A stretch of 41,119 nucleotides of DNA, from assembly GCA_016872535.1 (NCBI GenBank), contig VGZQ01000023.1, positions 1 to 41,119 on the forward strand, in the 5' to 3' direction. Shown here in pieces: positions 29,538-38,522 of the stretch. The translations under genes were made by a program, and so were the position numbers. This DNA comes from Rhodospirillales bacterium (lineage in GTDB: Bacteria; Pseudomonadota; Alphaproteobacteria; Rhodospirillales; 2-12-FULL-67-15). The notes under the pieces were generated by a model. The model saw only the letters and a program-made list of their open reading frames with translations, did not search any database and had not been told where the DNA came from. Each line of letters starts with the position of its first letter. Position 1 is the first letter of the stretch.

Positions 29538-30740
29538 TCAATCCCCGCGCAGACGCAGAATGCGCACCCGCTCGCCTTTTCGGATCGCGGGCGCCTTGGC
29601 GGGACGAATCACCAGGCAATCGGCGCGGGCGAAGTTGGCCATCATCGAAGAATCCTGGCGCTCGAACGGCGTCGCCACTTCCTCGCCCGCGCCGTTGAAG
29701 GCGAGCGCCGAGCGCAGATAGTCCTCGCGGTGATCGTTGGCGGGAAGATCGCGCCCCAGGATCGCGGTCGGCTCGGGCCCAGCGCCGTGGGTAAGTCCGA
29801 GCATTTTTGCCATCGCCGGTTTCAGGTACACGGCCGCGCATACCCCGGCCGAGACCGGGTTGCCGGGAAGCCCCAGCACGGAAATGCCGGAGAGCCGCCC
29901 GAAGATCAGCGGTTTGCCCGGCCGCATGGCGACCTTGTAGAAGCCGAGATCGAAACCGGAGCGCCCCAACGCCTCGCGCACCAAGTCGTAATCGCCGACC
30001 GAGGCGCCGCCGCTGGTGACCAACAGATCGGCGCCGCGCGCGGCTTCGATCATGGAAAGCAGCGCCTTCGGTTCGTCCGGCGCGATGCCGAGATTGATCG
30101 GCTCGCCGCCCATTTCGCGCACATACCCGGCGAGCGCGATGCTGTTCGAACTGACGATCTGGTCGGGTCCGAGCGGATCGCCCGGCCACACCACCTCGTT
30201 GCCGGTCGCGAGGAGCGCGATACGTGGCCGGCGCCGGACCTGGAGCCAAGGTACATTCATGGACGCCGCCAAGCCTAAATCGCGTGCGGTCAACCGCGTG
30301 CCGGCCTTGAGCAACACCTCGCCCGCGCGGAAATCGAGGCCCTGGGGCCTGATCCATTCGCCCGGCTTGGCCGAGACCCGGATGGTCACCTTGTCGCCGT
30401 CGCGCGCGGTGTCCTCCTGGATAACAATGGCGTCGGCGCCATCGGGTACCGGCGCGCCGGTAAAAATGCGCGCGCCTGTTCCGGACTCGACCGTTCCTGT
30501 GAATCCCGCGCCGGCGGCGGATTCGCCGACCACCCGCAATGTCGTTGGCACCGTTGCCGTATCGGCCGCGCGCACCGCGTAGCCGTCCATGGACGAAACC
30601 GCCTTGGGCGGATGGGAGACGCGGGCGGCAACGTCGGCCGCGAGCACGCGCCCGAGCGCGGCGGACAGCCCGACCGTTTCCGCCGGAACGGTCTCGACTC
30701 CGGCCAGCACCTTGGCCAGCGCTTCGTCGACCGAAATCAT
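29538..30740 (-). CDS. moeA: Molybdopterin molybdenumtransferase
   Basis: A 400-residue enzyme that inserts molybdate into adenylylated molybdopterin. Conserved points are SSMDGYAVRAAD near residue 50, IFTGAPVPDGADAIV, the MoCF-binding motif LLVTSGGASVGDYD, and GLPGNPVSAGV, with a C-terminal domain ending RKGERVRILRL. The ATG at 30740 lies one base after the moaC stop, so the genes are almost certainly coupled. It is read in a series trpG-trpD-trpC-moaC-moeA toward lexA. Confidence 0.95.
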   Translation of the reverse strand: MISVDEALAKVLAGVETVPAETVGLSAALGRVLAADVAARVSHPPKAVSSMDGYAVRAADTATVPTTLRVVGESAAGAGFTGTVESGTGARIFTGAPVPDGADAIVIQEDTARDGDKVTIRVSAKPGEWIRPQGLDFRAGEVLLKAGTRLTARDLGLAASMNVPWLQVRRRPRIALLATGNEVVWPGDPLGPDQIVSSNSIALAGYVREMGGEPINLGIAPDEPKALLSMIEAARGADLLVTSGGASVGDYDLVREALGRSGFDLGFYKVAMRPGKPLIFGRLSGISVLGLPGNPVSAGVCAAVYLKPAMAKMLGLTHGAGPEPTAILGRDLPANDHREDYLRSALAFNGAGEEVATPFERQDSSMMANFARADCLVIRPAKAPAIRKGERVRILRLRGD

Positions 30741-30741
30741 C

Positions 30742-31221
30742 TTATTTTCCCCGGAACACGCCCGACTTGCCGCCCGCCTTGTAGACGAGCCGGATGTCGG
30801 AAATCCGCATGGCGCGGTCGATCGCCTTGCACATGTCGTAAACGGTGAGCGCGGCGACGGCGACGGCGGTGATCGCTTCCATCTCGACACCGGTTTGCCC
30901 GGTAACGGCGCAAGTGGCGGCGATATCGACCGCCGTGCGTTTCGGATCGCACGTCAATTCGACCGTGACCGAGGTGAGCCCGAGCGGATGGCAAAGCGGG
31001 ATCAGGTCGGGCGTGCGCTTGGCGCCCATGATGCCGGCGAGTTGGGCGACGGTCAGCACGTCGCCCTTCTTGACGCCGCCTTGCATGATCCGCTTCAAGG
31101 TCGCGGCCTGCATGTAGACGCTGCCCTTGGCGGTGGCGACGCGCGCGGTGGAGGGCTTGGCGCCGACGTCGACCATCACCGCGTTGCCCTTGGCGTCGAT
31201 GTGGGTGAGCCTACGCGCCAT
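30742..31221 (-). CDS. moaC: Cyclic pyranopterin monophosphate synthase
   Basis: A 159-residue enzyme that forms cPMP from the MoaA product in molybdenum cofactor synthesis. It shows MARRLTHIDAKGNAVMVDVG at the start, LIPLCHPLGL with the active-site His, GVEMEAITAVAVAALTVYDM and the CKAIDR Lys. The ATG at 31221 has AAGGAT upstream; the longer frame lacks support. It begins 4 bases after the trpC stop and ends one base before moeA. Confidence 0.96.
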   Translation of the reverse strand: MARRLTHIDAKGNAVMVDVGAKPSTARVATAKGSVYMQAATLKRIMQGGVKKGDVLTVAQLAGIMGAKRTPDLIPLCHPLGLTSVTVELTCDPKRTAVDIAATCAVTGQTGVEMEAITAVAVAALTVYDMCKAIDRAMRISDIRLVYKAGGKSGVFRGK

Positions 31222-31225
31222 GGGG

Positions 31226-32047
31226 CTATCCTTTCGCCGCGCGCTTTGCGGCAGGAGGCGCAAGCAACGCGCGGGTCGCGGCGGCGACGTCTTTCGCCCG
31301 CATCAGCGATTCCCCGACCAGGAATCCGCCCGCGCCGGCGGCCGCCATGCGCGCGAGATCGGCCGGGGCCGCGAGCCCGCTTTCGGCGACGGAAAAACGG
31401 CCGGCGGGAATGCGCGGGATCAGGCGCTCGCCGGTCGCCAGATCGACCTTCAAGGATTTGAGGTCGCGGTTGTTGACTCCGATCAGGGACGATTTCAGCT
31501 TGAGGGCACGATCGAGTTCGGCGTCGTCGTGGACTTCGACCATTACGTCCATGCCGAGGCGAAGCGCCTCGCTTTCCAATGCCGCCGCTTCGGCGTCCGT
31601 CAGCGCCGCCAGGATCAGCAGCACGGCATCGGCTCCGATCGCGCGGGATTCGACGATCTGATAGGGATCGAGCATGAAGTCCTTGCGCAGCACCGGCAGC
31701 GGCGCCGCCTGCCGCGCCTCGGCCACGAATTCGTCCGCACCCTGGAAATAGGGCGCGTCGGTCAGCACGGAGAGGCACGCGGCGCCGCCCTCGGCGTAGG
31801 CGCGGGCCAGGCAAGCAACGTCGAAATCGGCGCGGATCAGCCCGGCCGAAGGCGAGGCGCGCTTGATTTCGGCGATCAGGGCGAAACGCCCGGCGGCCCG
31901 AGCGGCGGCAAGCGCCTTATGAAAGCCGCGCGGTGGTTCGGCCGCTTGGGCGCGGACGCGCAGTTCGCTTTCGGGCACGGCCTGTTTGCGCGCCGCCACG
32001 TGACGACGTTTGTCGGCGCAGATTTTCGCGAGAATGTCGTTCGCCAT
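31226..32047 (-). CDS. trpC: Indole-3-glycerol phosphate synthase
   Basis: A 273-residue TIM-barrel enzyme of tryptophan synthesis. The segments [61 protein letters not shown] and FSVAESGL are the conserved catalytic strands, with Lys in EIKRASPS and KDF. It stands alone, without the TrpF fusion found in enterics. The start at 32047 is 8 bases after the trpD stop. The C-terminal tail is Ala/Lys-rich. Confidence 0.96.
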   Translation of the reverse strand: MANDILAKICADKRRHVAARKQAVPESELRVRAQAAEPPRGFHKALAAARAAGRFALIAEIKRASPSAGLIRADFDVACLARAYAEGGAACLSVLTDAPYFQGADEFVAEARQAAPLPVLRKDFMLDPYQIVESRAIGADAVLLILAALTDAEAAALESEALRLGMDVMVEVHDDAELDRALKLKSSLIGVNNRDLKSLKVDLATGERLIPRIPAGRFSVAESGLAAPADLARMAAAGAGGFLVGESLMRAKDVAAATRALLAPPAAKRAAKG

Positions 32048-32055
32048 CGGGGCGC

Positions 32056-33102
32056 TCACTGCGCCGCGTCCGAGTTGGTGATCCGCACCAGGGCATCGAG
32101 CGCCGCCTTGGCGCGGCCCTGGTTGACCGATTGGGCGGCGAGCCTGACGCCGTCGGCTAGGTTCTTCGCCTTGCCGGCGACCAGCAGCGCGGCGCCGGCG
32201 TTGAATTCGGCGATGTCGCGGAAAGGATTTGATTTTCCGTCCAATATCTCGCGGATGGCGCGCGCGTTGACTTCCGCGTCGCCGCCCTTGAGCAGCGCCG
32301 GATTGACGCGGGCGAGGCCGACGTCCTCGGGCGACACCTCGAAAGTATGCACGCGGCCGTCTTTCCATTCGGCGACGAAGGAGGGCCCGGTGGTGGTCAA
32401 TTCGTCGAGGCCGTCGCTGCCGTGCACCACCCAGGCGCGCTCGCAGCCGAGCCGACCGAGCACGGCGGCCATCGGCTCGATCCAGGCGCGCGAAAAGCAT
32501 CCGGTCATCTGGCGCTTGACGCCGGCCGGGTTGGAGAGCGGCCCGAGGATGTTGAAGATCGTGCGCACGCCCAGCTCGCCGCGCGCCGGGCCGACGTGGC
32601 GCATGGCGCCGTGATGGCGCGGCGCCATCAGGAACGCGATGCCGGCTTCCTTGAGGGCGCGCTCGACCAGGGCGAAATCGCAATCGAGATTGACGCCGAG
32701 GGCCTTGAGCACGTCGGCCGCGCCCGATTTGGAAGATACGGCGCGGTTGCCGTGCTTTGCGACCGGCACGCCCGCGCCGGCGACGATCAACGCCGCCGCC
32801 GTGGAAATGTTATACGTGCCCTGCGCGTCGCCGCCGGTGCCGACCACGTCGATGGCTCCGGGCGGCGCCGTGATGCGCGTCATCTTTTCGCGCATGACCG
32901 TGACCGCGCCCGCGATTTCCTCGACCGTTTCGCCGCGCACGCGCAAGCCCATCAGGAACCCGCCGATCTGCGCCGCCGTCGCTTCGCCCGACATGATGAT
33001 GTCGAACGCCGCCGCCGCTTCCGCTTCGCTCAGCGCCTTGCCGTCCGCCACCTTGGCGAGCAGCGGCTTCAACGAACGGGGGGAAGGGGGATGCTCGCTC
33101 AT
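32056..33102 (-). CDS. trpD: Anthranilate phosphoribosyltransferase
   Basis: A 348-residue enzyme joining anthranilate with PRPP. The PRPP-binding loop is [36 protein letters not shown] and the [16 protein letters not shown] segment are typical. The start at 33102 overlaps the trpG stop by 4 bases (ATGA), so trpG and trpD are coupled but not fused as in E. coli. The longer open frame beyond it only mirrors trpG. Confidence 0.97.
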   Translation of the reverse strand: MSEHPPSPRSLKPLLAKVADGKALSEAEAAAAFDIIMSGEATAAQIGGFLMGLRVRGETVEEIAGAVTVMREKMTRITAPPGAIDVVGTGGDAQGTYNISTAAALIVAGAGVPVAKHGNRAVSSKSGAADVLKALGVNLDCDFALVERALKEAGIAFLMAPRHHGAMRHVGPARGELGVRTIFNILGPLSNPAGVKRQMTGCFSRAWIEPMAAVLGRLGCERAWVVHGSDGLDELTTTGPSFVAEWKDGRVHTFEVSPEDVGLARVNPALLKGGDAEVNARAIREILDGKSNPFRDIAEFNAGAALLVAGKAKNLADGVRLAAQSVNQGRAKAALDALVRITNSDAAQ

Positions 33103-33683
33103 GCCGCTTTCCGCGCGCGGGCGATTGCCAGGAAATTGCGCAGGATCGCGTGCCCGTGTTCCGAATGGATACTTTCGGGATGGAACTGGACGCCATGCAC
33201 CGACTGGGTGCGATGGGAAAGGCCCTGGATCACGCCGTCGTCGCTTTCGGCGGTGATTTCGAGAATGTCGGGCAATCCCTCGCGCGCGACCGTGAGCGAA
33301 TGGTAACGCGTCGCGTGCAAGGGCGACGGAATGCCGGCGAACAGGCCGCGCCCGTTGTGGCGGATTTCGCTGACCTTGCCGTGCATCGGCTTGGGCGCCC
33401 GCACCACGCGCCCGCCGTAGGCCTGGCCGATGGCCTGGTGGCCGAGACAGACGCCGAGCAGCGGAATCCGCCCGGCGTTCCCGCGGATGAGATCGAGGCA
33501 GATGCCCGCCTTGTCCGGATCGCACGGCCCGGGGGAAATCACGATTCCTTCGGGCGCCAGCGCCAGGGCCTCGTCGGGCGTGAGCGCGTCGTTGCGCTTG
33601 ACCAGAACCTCGGCGCCGAGTTCGCCCAGGTAATGGCGCAGGTTGTAGGTGAAACTGTCGTAATTATCGATGAGCAGCAGCAT
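33099..33683 (-). CDS. trpG: Anthranilate synthase glutamine amidotransferase subunit
   Basis: A 194-residue class I glutamine amidotransferase. The nucleophile Cys79 is in [12 protein letters not shown], the His-Glu pair is in VQFHPESI, and the oxyanion region is [13 protein letters not shown]. It supplies ammonia to TrpE, and the same protein may serve PabB in folate synthesis. trpE is not next to it: upstream there is only a short gap holding a terminator hairpin and then kup. Confidence 0.96.
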   Translation of the reverse strand: MLLLIDNYDSFTYNLRHYLGELGAEVLVKRNDALTPDEALALAPEGIVISPGPCDPDKAGICLDLIRGNAGRIPLLGVCLGHQAIGQAYGGRVVRAPKPMHGKVSEIRHNGRGLFAGIPSPLHATRYHSLTVAREGLPDILEITAESDDGVIQGLSHRTQSVHGVQFHPESIHSEHGHAILRNFLAIARARKAA

Positions 33684-33698
33684 GGATCGAGCCAGAAT

Positions 33699-33729
33699 AA
33701 AAAAGCCGGGGGCGGATCATACCGCCCCC
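33699..33729 (-). terminator. Intrinsic terminator of kup
   Basis: Read on the minus strand, GGGGGCGG (33722-33729 complement) pairs with CCGCCCCC (33708-33715 complement) around a 6-base loop, then GGC and a run of six T (33699-33704). This is a strong Rho-independent terminator 44 bases after the kup stop. Its T-run ends only 15 bases before the trpG start codon, so it also falls in the trpG leader. Confidence 0.85.
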
Positions 33730-33772
33730 CTCCCGATAATGAAAGTTCGCGCTACCGGCCGAAAACGACTTC

Positions 33773-35692
33773 TTAGACCTCGACCTGGGCGCCGAGCTCG
33801 ACCACCCGATTGCGGGGCAGTTGGAAGAATTCCGCCGCGCCGGACGCGTTGCGCGTCATCCAGGCGTAAAGATGCTTGCGCCAGATAACCATGTCCGGGG
33901 TATCGACCGGAATTACGGTTTCCCGGCTGACGAAATAGGTGATCTGGAACACGTCGTAGAAAAAACCGAGTTGGGCGAGGGAGGCGTTGGCCAACGTCTT
34001 CGGAATATCGGGCGTGTCCATGAACCCGAAATGGAGAACGACCTGGCTGATGTTGTCGCCGAAATCCTTGTGGGTCACGCGCCGCTCGGCGGACACAGAG
34101 GGCACTTCCTCGATCGCCACCGTCAGCAGCACCACCCGCTCGTGCAGGACCTTGTTGTGCTTGAGGTTGTGCAATAGCGCGGTTGGCACGCCTTCCGCCG
34201 CCCGGGTGAGAAAGATCGCCGTGCCTGGCACACGCGCCACGCCCGAAAGGCTTTTCTTGAATTCGTCGATCGACAGAGCCGCCTGAGTACGCCGCGCCAG
34301 CAGCAAGCCGCGACCTCGCTTCCAGGTGGTGAGGACGAGGAACATCACGAATCCGATCGCGAGCGGGAACCAGCCGCCGTGAGTGACCTTGGTGACGGTC
34401 GCGCCAAAAAACGCGACGTCGAGCAGCAGAAACACGGCGAGGGCAAGCGCGATCTTGCGCCAGCTCCATCGCCACAACGCCAGCATGACCGCACCGATCA
34501 GCAGCGTTTCGATCATCATGGTGCTGGTGACCGCGACGCCATAGGCTGCCGCCAAATTGCTCGAGCTCCGGAATCCGAATACGAGCGCCAGCACGCAAAT
34601 CATCAGCAGCCAATTGACGAAGGGGATGTAGACTTGGCCGATCTCGCGGGCCGAGGTGTGCGGGATCTTCATGCGCGGGATGTAGCCGAGTTGGATCGCC
34701 TGCTGGGTGACGGAAAACGCACCCGAGATCGTCGCCTGCGAGGCGATCACGGTCGCCAGTGTCGCCAACACGATCATCGGTGCCAGCGCCCATTCGGGCG
34801 ACATCCGGAAGAACGGGTTTTCGATGGCGCCGGGACGGACGAGCAACAGTGCCCCCTGGCCAAAATAATTAAGCAGCAAGCCGGGCAGCACGACCAGATA
34901 CCAGGCGAGCCGGATCGGCAGGCGCCCGAAATGCCCCATATTGGCATAAAGCGCTTCGGCGCCGGTTACGGCGAGCACCACCGAGCCGAGCGCCAGAAAT
35001 CCAGTCAACCCGTCGTTCCACAAAAACAAAACCGCATAGTGCGGCGACAAAGCCGACAGTACCTTGGGATAGGCCGCGATGTTCTTGACCCCGAGGATCG
35101 CCAGCACCACGAACCAAACCAAAACCACGGAACCGAAAAGCGCGCCGACCTTGGCGGTGCCTTGGCGCTGGATCAGGAACAACAGGAACAGAATGATCGC
35201 GGTCAACGGCAGGACAACCGGCTCGAACCACGGGCCCATGACGTTGAGACCTTCGACTGCGCTTAGCACCGAAATCGCCGGTGTCAGCATGGCGTCGCCG
35301 TAAAACAACGCCGCCGCGAAAATGCCGAGGGTGCCGACGACGCGCGTCAGGATCGGACGCGCCGCCGCCGCCTGGGTCACCAGCGCGAGCAGTGCCACGC
35401 TGCCGCCTTCGCCGCGGTTGTCGGCGCGCATCAGGACGATCGCGTACTTGATCGAGACGACGCAGGTGACGGACCAGAAGACGAGCGAGAGCACCCCCAG
35501 CACGTGCATGCGATCGATAGGCAAAGGGTGCGCGCCGGCGAACGTTTCCTTGATGGCGTAGAGCGGGCTGGTTCCGATATCGCCGAACACGACGCCGAGC
35601 GCCGTGAACATGAGCGCGCCGACGCCGGAAGACGCGATCCTGGCGGGTGCGGCCAAGCCGTCGCCGGAAGCGGCGGGCGCGGGTGCGGACAT
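33773..35692 (-). CDS. kup: Low-affinity potassium transport system protein Kup
   Basis: A 639-residue K+/H+ symporter of the KUP/HAK/KT family. The N-terminal motif GVVFGDIGTSPLYAIKETF, the GEGGSVALLAL loop and about 12 hydrophobic helices in the first 440 residues are typical. A soluble C-terminal domain (about 450-639) includes FGFMDTPDIPKTLA and the TYFVSRETVIP strand. The ATG at 35692 gives a standard start; an upstream ATG at 35761 adds an unsupported Pro-rich stretch. The gene is divergent from copA across 159 bases and ends at a clear terminator. Confidence 0.95.
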   Translation of the reverse strand: MSAPAPAASGDGLAAPARIASSGVGALMFTALGVVFGDIGTSPLYAIKETFAGAHPLPIDRMHVLGVLSLVFWSVTCVVSIKYAIVLMRADNRGEGGSVALLALVTQAAAARPILTRVVGTLGIFAAALFYGDAMLTPAISVLSAVEGLNVMGPWFEPVVLPLTAIILFLLFLIQRQGTAKVGALFGSVVLVWFVVLAILGVKNIAAYPKVLSALSPHYAVLFLWNDGLTGFLALGSVVLAVTGAEALYANMGHFGRLPIRLAWYLVVLPGLLLNYFGQGALLLVRPGAIENPFFRMSPEWALAPMIVLATLATVIASQATISGAFSVTQQAIQLGYIPRMKIPHTSAREIGQVYIPFVNWLLMICVLALVFGFRSSSNLAAAYGVAVTSTMMIETLLIGAVMLALWRWSWRKIALALAVFLLLDVAFFGATVTKVTHGGWFPLAIGFVMFLVLTTWKRGRGLLLARRTQAALSIDEFKKSLSGVARVPGTAIFLTRAAEGVPTALLHNLKHNKVLHERVVLLTVAIEEVPSVSAERRVTHKDFGDNISQVVLHFGFMDTPDIPKTLANASLAQLGFFYDVFQITYFVSRETVIPVDTPDMVIWRKHLYAWMTRNASGAAEFFQLPRNRVVELGAQVEV

Positions 35693-35791
35693 GCGGTGCG
35701 TACAGGGCGGGGGACGTGCCGGTGGGTTGATACCCCCCGCAGGGCAAGCCGGGGAAAGCAAAAATCAGGCGGAATCGCATTTTTCACCCCT

Positions 35792-35821
35792 TGACCGGGG
35801 TACCCCGGAGGGGCCATATCA
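35792..35821 (+). promoter_or_regulatory. MerR-type (CueR/HmrR) promoter of copA
   Basis: TTGACC (35792-35797) and CATATC (35816-35821) are 18 bases apart; shifting the -10 by one or two bases gives 19 or 20. The spacer contains a dyad centred on GGGGTACCCC. Overlong spacers with a central dyad are the mark of promoters activated by MerR-family regulators, and a CueR-like gene lies in the same operon. Arm symmetry beyond the centre is imperfect. Confidence 0.6.
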
Positions 35822-35845
35822 ACGTTACAGTTAACTGTAAGGTTT
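35822..35845. promoter_or_regulatory. 24-bp dyad between the copA -10 and start codon
   Basis: The segment centred at 35833/35834 is a palindrome with a perfect 16-base core TTACAGTTAACTGTAA (35826-35841) and one mismatched pair in 24 bases. It should cover the transcription start and touches the AAGG ribosome-binding site at 35840-35843. It may be a second operator or, as RNA, a hairpin that hides the ribosome-binding site. I do not recognise the motif as a known copper operator. Confidence 0.6.
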
Positions 35846-35851
35846 ACCGCC

Positions 35852-38086
35852 ATGCCCGACGCCGTGACCCAAAAGGACCTCTTTGAACCCGCCGAGGCGA
35901 GTCTTTATACGCTCGCGATCGAAGGGATGACTTGTGCCTCCTGCGTCGCCCGGGTCGAGAAGGCGTTGGGCGCCGTTCCCGGCGTCCGCCGCGCCGAGGT
36001 CAATCTGGCGACCAATGAGGCCCGCGTCGCGGTCCAAAACGACGCCGCCGTCGCCGACCTGCTGCAAGCGGTTGTCAAGGCAGGCTACGGCGCCACCGTC
36101 GCACCCGCGCAGATCGATGTCGCCGACGACGAATCGAAAGTGCGCGAACGGGTGCGGCGGGAAGGGTGGACCTTCATGCTCGCCGCGATCCTTACCGTTC
36201 CGTTCGTCGCGCACATGATCGGCGCCGTCACCGACACGCACCTGTTTTTGTTTCCCGCTTGGGTGCAGCTTGGCCTCGCCAGCGTCGTCCAGTTCGGCGC
36301 CGGAGCGCGTTTTTATGGTCCCGCGTGGCGGTCGCTGCGCGCCGGAACCGGCAACATGGACTTGCTGGTGGTGCTGGGGACGCTCGCCGCCTACGGCCTC
36401 AGCGTCTGGCTGATGTTCCGGCCCGAACCGGCAGGACCCGAGGAACTTTATTTCGAGGCCGCGACGGTGGTCATCACCCTGATCCTGCTCGGCAAGTTCC
36501 TTGAAACCCGCGCCATGCATTCGACCACCGCGGCGGTGCGCGCCCTGATGAAGCTTCGACCGGAAACGGCGAGGGTTGTTCGGGATGGAATCGAGGTTGA
36601 GGTGCCCGCCGCGTCGGTCGCGAGCGGCGAGGTTGTCGTCGTCCGCCCGGGCGAACGCTTGCCGGTCGATGGCGTGGTGATCGAGGGCGTCAGCGAAATC
36701 GACGAATCCCTGATAACCGGCGAAAGTCTGCCTGTCGCCAAAAACCCGGACGACAAAGTTACCGGCGGGTCGATCAACGGCAGCGGATTGCTGCGGGTGC
36801 GCGCGACCAAGGTCGGCGTGCAATCGACCATCGCGCGTATTATCGCCCTGATTCAGAACGCGCAGGCAAGCAAGGCGCCGATCCAGCGGTTCGTCGATCG
36901 GGTCGCGGCGATCTTTGTGCCCATAGTCGTCGTCATCGCGGCCGTTACGACGGTTGGTTGGCTGATGGCCGGAGCCGGAATCGAAGCGGCGATTTTGAAT
37001 GCCGTCGCCGTGCTGGTAATCGCGTGCCCGTGCGCGCTCGGCTTGGCGACGCCGACCGCGATCATGGTCGGAACCGGGCTCGCCGCGCGTCGTGGCATTT
37101 TGATCAAGGACGCCGAAGCGTTGGAACGGGCAAAGGCAATCGGCACGGTCGTCTTCGACAAGACCGGAACCCTGACCGAAGGCAAGCCTAAGGTTTTCGA
37201 AATCGTTCCCGCCGGCGGCGAAGACCCGGACGCGCTGCTGCACTTGGCCGCTTCGGCCCAGCGCGGCAGCGAACACCCCCTCGGCCGCGCCGTAGTGGCG
37301 AAAGCAGTCGAGGCGAGACTGGCGCTGGCCGAGCCCAAGGATTTTGTCGCTCTTCCCGGCCGGGGCCTGCGCGCCACTGTCGCCGGGCGCGCCATTGCCA
37401 TCGGCAGCCGCCGGCTGATGAACGAACTGGGCGTCGCCATCGACGCGCTCGAGCCGGCGGCCCAAACGATCGAGACCGAGGGCCGCACCGCCATCTGGAT
37501 CGCCGATACCCACTCGTCGCGCGCGCTCGGTCTGATCGGCATTGGCGACGCGCCGCGCGAAACCGCCGCCGAGGCCGTTATCCGGCTCAAGGCGAAGGGA
37601 ATCGAGCCTGTCATGCTGACCGGCGACAATGCGCGTACCGCACGCGCCGTCGCCGGACGGATCGGAATTGAATCGTTGCGCGCGGAGGTCTTGCCCGGCG
37701 ACAAGGCGAACGAAGTGGCGAAGATTCGCGCCGGGGGGAACGCGGTGGCCATGGTCGGCGACGGTGTCAATGACGCGCCCGCGCTTGCCGCCGCCGATGT
37801 CGGCATCGCCATGGGTTCGGGCACCGATGTCGCCATGCACGCCGCCGGCGTGACCCTGATGCGCGGCGATCCCCGGCTGGTGGCGGACGCGATCGACATC
37901 TCGCGCGCGACCTCGTCGCGAATCCGCTGGAACTTGTTCTGGGCATTTATTTACAACATCGTCGCCATCCCGGCCGCCGCGCTCGGGCTGCTGACACCGG
38001 TGATCGCCGGAGCGGCGATGGCCATGAGCAGCGTTTCGGTGGTCGTCAGTTCGCTGTTGCTGCGCCGCTGGCGCCCGCAACGCTAG
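35852..38086 (+). CDS. copA: Copper-exporting P1B-type ATPase
   Basis: A 744-residue pump that exports Cu(I). There is one N-terminal heavy-metal domain with GMTCASC (Cys28, Cys31), eight predicted helices, the transmembrane CPC motif (392-394 in VIACPCALGLATPTAIMVG), the phosphorylation site DKTGT (Asp436), a nucleotide domain with SEHPLGRAV, and GDGVNDAPAL (Asp637). The CPC motif and neighbouring CueR-like and CopZ-like genes point to Cu(I) rather than Zn or Cd. The ATG has AAGG 8 bases upstream. It is the first gene of a copper operon. Confidence 0.96.
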   Translation: MPDAVTQKDLFEPAEASLYTLAIEGMTCASCVARVEKALGAVPGVRRAEVNLATNEARVAVQNDAAVADLLQAVVKAGYGATVAPAQIDVADDESKVRERVRREGWTFMLAAILTVPFVAHMIGAVTDTHLFLFPAWVQLGLASVVQFGAGARFYGPAWRSLRAGTGNMDLLVVLGTLAAYGLSVWLMFRPEPAGPEELYFEAATVVITLILLGKFLETRAMHSTTAAVRALMKLRPETARVVRDGIEVEVPAASVASGEVVVVRPGERLPVDGVVIEGVSEIDESLITGESLPVAKNPDDKVTGGSINGSGLLRVRATKVGVQSTIARIIALIQNAQASKAPIQRFVDRVAAIFVPIVVVIAAVTTVGWLMAGAGIEAAILNAVAVLVIACPCALGLATPTAIMVGTGLAARRGILIKDAEALERAKAIGTVVFDKTGTLTEGKPKVFEIVPAGGEDPDALLHLAASAQRGSEHPLGRAVVAKAVEARLALAEPKDFVALPGRGLRATVAGRAIAIGSRRLMNELGVAIDALEPAAQTIETEGRTAIWIADTHSSRALGLIGIGDAPRETAAEAVIRLKAKGIEPVMLTGDNARTARAVAGRIGIESLRAEVLPGDKANEVAKIRAGGNAVAMVGDGVNDAPALAAADVGIAMGSGTDVAMHAAGVTLMRGDPRLVADAIDISRATSSRIRWNLFWAFIYNIVAIPAAALGLLTPVIAGAAMAMSSVSVVVSSLLLRRWRPQR

Positions 38087-38100
38087 GAAAGGACAGACGA

Positions 38101-38522
38101 TGGATACGCTCGCAACGCCTCTCGATATCGGCGCGTGCGCCCAAGCGACCGGCGTGCCCGCCAAGACCATTCGTTATTATGAGAGCATCGGCATCCTGCC
38201 GCCGGCGCCGCGCGCCGACAACGGTTACCGCCGCTACGGCGAAAAGGAGATCGAGACTTTGCGCTTCGTCCGCCGCGCCCGCGATCTCGGTTTTTCGCTC
38301 GACGAGGTCGCCAAGCTGCTCGCGCTCTGGCGGGACAAGAACCGGGCCAGCGCCGACGTGAAGGCGCTCGCCCTTGAACACGCGCAGGCGCTCGACGAAC
38401 GGATCGCGAAGCTGAAGACCATGCGCGAAACGATCCTGGCGCTCGCCGCGCGCTGCCACGGCGACCACCGGCCCGATTGCCCGATCCTCGCCGACATCGC
38501 GTCCGCACCGGAGAAGACATGA
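38101..38522 (+). CDS. cueR: CueR/HmrR-type copper-responsive MerR regulator
   Basis: A 140-residue MerR-family activator. The DNA-binding domain contains GACAQATGVPAKTIRYYESI, then NGYRRYGEKEIETLRFVRRA and a long dimerisation helix. The C-terminal metal loop has two cysteines, Cys119 and Cys127 (CHGDHRPDC), spaced as in CueR and HmrR, which bind Cu(I), Ag(I) or Au(I). It lies 14 bases after copA and overlaps the next gene by 4 bases. It is probably the activator of the copA promoter and so controls its own operon. Confidence 0.93.

Noticed and set aside
35693-35761. Longer start for kup
   Set aside because: Adds a Pro/Cys-rich segment absent from the family; no ribosome-binding site.
35826-35841. 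CopY-type cop box (TACANNTGTA) at the copA dyad
   Set aside because: The half-sites are separated by 6 bases rather than 2, and no CopY-type repressor is present.
35831-38170. 779-codon open frame opposite copA and cueR
   Set aside because: Low-complexity Arg/Asp/Gly product with no motif. copA on the other strand is unambiguous.
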